Shown here in pieces: positions 59,717 to 64,000 of a stretch of 64,000 nucleotides of DNA. This DNA comes from Glandiceps talaboti. Its lineage: Eukaryota; Hemichordata; Enteropneusta; Spengelidae. The notes beneath the pieces were generated by a model. It was not told the origin of the DNA. It saw nothing but the letters and a program-made list of their open reading frames with translations, and searched no databases. Every line of letters begins with the position of its first letter. The first letter of the stretch is position 1. The position numbers were made by a program, and so were the translations under genes. The DNA lies in contig NC_135552.1 of the NCBI RefSeq assembly GCF_964340395.1, positions 9,409,494-9,473,493 of the forward strand. The letters are read 5' to 3'.

Positions 59717-62700
59717 ATGACAGACAACTGGAGTCCTATAGCTAAAGTATATGACCCACTAAAAGCTGGCAGCATTGATGGAACAGATATCTACCCACAT
59801 GACAAGGCAGTGGAACGGGCTATGGTGGTAAGTGTGTGACTGTTAGGTTGTGATAGTAGCAGAAAGGGCCTTGGTGGGGAGTAATATTATAAATTGGTAT
59901 GGATGTATGGAGGGAGGGACAGACGGGTGGACAGATGGACAAACTATAGCTGCAATAATTGCAGCGTTTGATGTGATTTTGAGGGCTTTTTCGTCTGTTT
60001 TTGTGCCTTTTTTCGTTCCGACGTTTAACCCGAATCAAACGCTACAATTCCTCTAACGCAAATGCAAATAGACGGAACCGATTCAGATCTAAATCGCAAA
60101 GTTGGATGGACTTTTCTGCTAAATTACGCCTTACCTGGCAAAATATTGGACATTTCCTAACGCGACATTAATTACGGAGCCTTCAAGACCAAAGAAGTGT
60201 TCAGAGGTACCCCAATTCCGTCAAAATCGGCAAATGTAGCAAGGCATGCAGCAGTTTGAAACGGGTAGTACGCTGACCCCTCGCTCACGTTTTCAATGTG
60301 GTCTCGTCTATTTGCATTTGCATTAGAGGAATTGTAGCATTTGATTCGGGTTAAACGTCGGAACGATAAAAGGCACAAAAACAGACGAAAAAGCCCTCAA
60401 ATTCACATCAAACGCTACAATTATTGCAGCTAGACAAACTATTATTAATTTGCGATGAAAAAGTCATATGACTGTTCTTTTTATAATTACATTCAGTTAC
60501 CTTGCTGTTAGAATGAGTACAGCCCACATGTAACTATACCCATCAAAACACTGCTTGTTGAACTTTGCCCAAAATTTCAGTGTGATGGACATAGTGCCTT
60601 CAGTGGCCAGTAAGACTTTACTTCATTGTAAACACTTTCTTAATTTACATCTCTCCATCTCTATTTCACATCTCTATCTATGGTTCAAAGTATTTATTTT
60701 GTTACTTATAATGTTTGTGACCATTGACAGGCCAAGTACAAACCTGACAAAGCTGTACCAGGAAATCCACGGAAGACAATCATTGTAGCAAGATTAAATC
60801 AGAAAACTACTGAAGAGACCCTTAAAAAGGTATGTGACTTCACATGTAAGATACAATAGAATCCACTTAACCAGAAACAGAATCTTGTTTCAGTAGAACA
60901 ATGCTACTATAGTAAAATTCCAAATGCTTAAAAAGCCCACATTGGATTAGGAGTGTGACAACTGGTTGTTTGGCAGAATTATAGAAAAAATTTGGTCCAG
61001 AACAAACAGAATGATCCAGTGAACCGTCTTAACACACTCATGCAATGATGAGGGATTGAAACATAGGCCTTTAACTGCATATATCAGCCACCAGGTCATG
61101 TAATGTCAACACAGTTTTCCAAGACAAAATAAATGTGACCAGGGATTGAAACATAGGCCTTTAACTGCATATATCAGCCATCAGGTCATGAAATGTCAAC
61201 ATACAGTTTCCCATGACAAAATAAATGTGACCAGGGATTGAAACATAGGCCTTTAATTGCATAGATCAGCTCTAAGGTCATGTGATGTAAATGTACAGTT
61301 TTCCATGACAAAATGATTGGAACTTTGATTTAAATTTGCATTAACAAGGTCTTTAATGACTGCCTTTGATGTCTACTTTGTCGTAATTTTTGAAATGTGA
61401 AATTTTTAGAATAAGTTTTTTTTTTTGCTCTTTATTCCTAGGTTTTCTCAAAGCAAGGAGAGATCAAGAACTTTGAGATAGTTCGTGATGTAGTCACAGG
61501 ATTTCCGAAAGGCTACGCTTTCATTGAATATTTTGAAGAAAAAGCAGCATTCCGAGCTGAGAGGAATTGTAATAGAATAGTGCTGGACGGGAAAGAAATT
61601 TTAGTAGACTTTGAGTGTGAGCGAACATTGAAAGGATGGATTCCAAGACGTTTCGGTAGGTAACACTATTGAACTCTGATGCAATACACCATATACCAGG
61701 TTGCACTGTTTGTAGCTGTTTGGTATGGGAGGGTGCTGTAGATTTGGACAAACGAGGGTTAAACTTATCATTTTGTAACACGCCCCTAATCCATTTCCTA
61801 TTGTTGATTTGTTAATTTGTCACATTGTGGTCATGTGGTATTTAGAATTTTGGCATTGTTCAATGCAAATGACATTTACCAGTCAACAATTTTCATGATG
61901 ATGCCAGTATACATATGGGCATCATCACTAAAAAACTCATGACTAATGATGTCATTTGTGCATGTGAACATGTTTTCCCAGTAGATGAATATTGTGTTAC
62001 TTTCTGCTGGTTGAGTAGATGCTTGTGCAGAAACACAGTGTTTTTTCAGAAAGCAAACTTGCCACCCTTGGAATGAGCAAAGTTGGTAATTATTAAAAAA
62101 GGAGTAAACTTTGCAGATTCCTTTGTTTTTCAAACTACCTTCACTTCTGTCATCTGGAAATCCTATGGTGAACATGTATCGTAAACTTATACTTTTCAGC
62201 CGGGCATGGCACACAACGTGGTGTGTTACAAAACACATGTTGACTGATTGTACTTGTGTAATATCATACGTCAGTTTCCCTTGGGCCTGTGGGTCACCCC
62301 AACACAGACTTTTTCCCTTTGGGATTCTCGCTCAGGAAACAGTCTGTAGCTGTGTTGGGGTGACCCACAGTCCCTCAAGGAAATAGCACAAAAACTTATT
62401 TCATTAGTACCTAAATCAAAAACTGAAGCAGCAGAACTATTTGAATTAACCAAGAATGTTATCAACATTTGCCATAAAAAGTCTGGAATGGGTGATTTTT
62501 ATGTTACAGTAGTGAATGATTCAAGCCTACACAGTCAATCAAAATCTGCTATGGAATTGCACCCCAAGTGGCCAAACTGTACAATCTTTTGTTTTTTGAT
62601 AATTGGTATGTGGAATATTTAATGAGGCAAAATGAGAAAAGTCTTGAGATGATAGGTAATGATTATACAGACTGAGAACCATTGGATCATTTAATATCCA

Positions 62701-63625
62701 TCCTTCTAAACCTAAATAACTGTCAAATGGTCTGAGTGGCTGCCCAGAATCTCCAAGTTATACCACCACTGGCATTTCATTCTAAATGGCTGAAGCTAGG
62801 TGAGGTTTGAACCATCACTGTGCCCCAGTCAACCCAGCTGACAAAATTGGTCCTGATAGGACAGCCTCCATACATGTTACTAGTAGGGTGGATGGTTGGC
62901 CTGGCAGGCAATTTTGCCTCCAAGCGTCCTATGGAGTTCCCCAGTGTAACTGATAACAGGCTAACTTTGAGGTAGAAACCAAGTATTCCAGGCTAAATAA
63001 TTAGGTATAGGGTTGATGTTTTTTTTCCAATTTTTTCCAAGGTGGCGGCTTTGGTGGAAGGAAAGAATCGGGCCAGCTGAGATTTGGTGGCAGAGACAGA
63101 CCGTTTAAAAAACCTTTCCAAGTAAATAACCAACAGGAATGGGAAAGAGACAGAGACAGAGACAGGCACAGAGACAGAGAAAGACACAGAGATAGAGACA
63201 GACTTGGGGATAGAGATAGAGACAGACAGGGTGCCAGATACCGAGAAAAGGACAGAGAAAGGGATAGATATAGGGAGAGGGATAGAGACAGATATAGAGA
63301 TAAACACAGTGATAGACACCGTGACAGGAGGAAAGACAGATATAGTGATAAATACACTGATGACGAGGATGTAGATGGTGACAGACGTAGAACCAGAGAT
63401 AGAGACAATTATGATCGGAAACCCCAAGACCAGGATGACACAAGTCAAGACAGACATGGTGATAGAAGCAGAGATGACCACCATGACACAGTGAGACACA
63501 GACATCGAGATAAACCACAGGGCAGTCAGAGCAGTGGGGAGGAAGAAAGAGATGAGGACAGTGGTAAAAATAGAGACATTGAAGATTTTCCAACAAACTC
63601 TGAAGCAGTGCACAGTGATAGGTAG
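59717..63625 (+). CDS. SNRNP35: U11/U12 small nuclear ribonucleoprotein 35 kDa protein, 335 aa, four coding exons
   Basis: Coding exons 59717-59827, 60731-60829, 61442-61655 and 63042-63625 (stop TAG) total 1008 nt with closing phases. The N-terminus WSPIAKVYDPLKAGSIDGTD is the family signature. One RRM follows, with RNP2 TIIVARL (53-59) and RNP1 KGYAFIEY (93-100). Then come the family-specific ERTLKGWIPRRFGGGFGG and KESGQLRFGGRDRPFKKP blocks. The protein is a subunit of the U11/U12 di-snRNP, which recognises U12-type introns in the nucleus. The human protein is 246 aa from memory; here the tail from about residue 170 is a long Arg/Asp/Glu-rich run (RDRDRDRHRDRER-like) reaching 335. None of the introns rebuilt in this window has a U12-type donor. 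Confidence 0.95.
59947..60432. mobile_element. MULE-like non-autonomous element with about 127-bp inverted ends and 9-bp target duplication
   Basis: The ends read TAGCTGCAATAATTGCAGCG (left) and its close reverse complement (right). Matching arms are 59947-60073 and 60306-60432. GACAAACTA flanks both sides exactly (59938-59946 and 60433-60441). A 9-bp duplication with long inverted ends is typical of Mutator-like elements. Each arm also contains an internal inverted pair (GCAGCGTTTGAT / ATCAAACGCTACAA-like). It lies in SNRNP35 coding intron 1 and has no ORF. Confidence 0.8.
61049..61323 (+). repeat. Three-copy tandem repeat of about 92 bp in an SNRNP35 intron
   Basis: Each copy begins AGGGATTGAAACATAGGCCT, then TTAACTGCATATATCAGC, and ends CATGACAAAATAAATGTGACC. 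Copies start at about 61049, 61141 and 61233. Confidence 0.9.
62275..62384. repeat. Hairpin-forming inverted repeat in an SNRNP35 intron
   Basis: CTGTGGGTCACCCCAACACA is mirrored by TGTGTTGGGGTGACCCACAG. Flanking TTTCCCTTGGG / CCCTCAAGGAAAT extend the arms. The loop is about 30 nt. It may be a small MITE; no target duplication was found. Confidence 0.8.
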
Positions 63626-64000
63626 CAATACACCCATGAGAACCCGAGACAAATCTTTTCTACAACTTAGATAGGTACATGAACAGCTGTTACAGTACTT
63701 CCAATAGAAGTATGAGTGATGAACTACTACAACATATATATAGTATCAAGGTAGGTTTATGTCTTCTGCAGGTGCTATGTTTGCCGGGTCTGGGTGACTC
63801 CAGGATAGCCTGTGGAGTGACTGGGAAAGCCTTGACAGTTCCACAGCAATGTGATATAGAGAGTGCAACATAGCCCTGTCACGTAGTCCCAAACCTGAAT
63901 GGATCTCTGTAGCATTATGTGTGATTGTATACTAGTATATATATTTGTCTGCATAACAGAAAATCGCTGGGAGCAATTCCCAGCACAATTTTTTTTTCAA
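63626..64000 (+). other. SNRNP35 3' UTR and downstream
   Basis: No AATAAA appears before the window ends, so the transcript end is not located. The open frames here are at chance length. Confidence 0.45.

Noticed and set aside
62993-63652. Minus-strand ORFs of 135-219 codons rich in Ser, Val and Leu
   Set aside because: Antisense shadow of the Arg/Asp-rich last exon of SNRNP35, whose repetitive composition keeps opposite frames open.

Overview
The window is animal nuclear DNA. It is AT-rich, has many short GT-AG introns, and carries abundant microsatellites, foldback/MITE-like repeats and CR1-like non-LTR retrotransposon tails. Four spliced protein-coding genes were rebuilt exon by exon from protein similarity and splice-site phase. 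The protein set (KIAA2013 family, PEBP, RFX6, U11/U12-35K), the CTCF-like sites and the retroelement type suggest a marine invertebrate bilaterian, possibly a deuterostome. The species cannot be fixed from this sequence.

Layout. (1) 1-9899, + strand: 3' portion (12 coding exons, about 522 residues) of a KIAA2013 homologue, a type I membrane protein whose N-terminus lies left of the window. (2) 9900-18900: gene-free. It is dominated by a tandem array of about 36 units at 12000-15570, with decayed copies out to about 16980. (3) About 18960-23836, + strand: a complete PEBP/RKIP-family gene, 179 aa, with a probable non-coding first exon. (4) 24087-24232: two 73-bp repeats, each with an excellent CTCF-like motif, between two convergent genes. 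(5) 25746-51983, - strand: a complete RFX6 homologue, 19 coding exons and 856 codons in perfect phase, with a TATA-like box at 52175-52186. (6) 52187-58011: gene-free spacer with one unrecognised 167-codon ORF and a MITE. (7) About 58012-64000, + strand: SNRNP35 (U11/U12 snRNP 35 kDa protein), head-to-head with RFX6, with a long Arg/Asp-rich tail.

The most unusual theme is tandem duplication across exon-intron junctions. A KIAA2013 splice donor sits in a 46-bp repeat of six copies. A KIAA2013 acceptor sits at the end of a repeat of about 70-85 bp. The PEBP exon-3 end plus donor has about five decayed copies in its intron. The 12-15.6 kb array, read on the - strand, is a serial repeat of acceptor, mini-exon and donor-like cassettes. 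Together these look like a local process that copies splice junctions, and they are the best candidate here for something undescribed. Other points are a run of inverted repeats just 5' of the SNRNP35 coding exons, a MULE-like element with a 9-bp target duplication inside SNRNP35, and several RFX X-box-like motifs in RFX6 introns.

The four genes do not form a pathway: they are a membrane protein of unknown role, a kinase-pathway modulator family member, an endoderm/endocrine transcription factor and a minor-spliceosome subunit.
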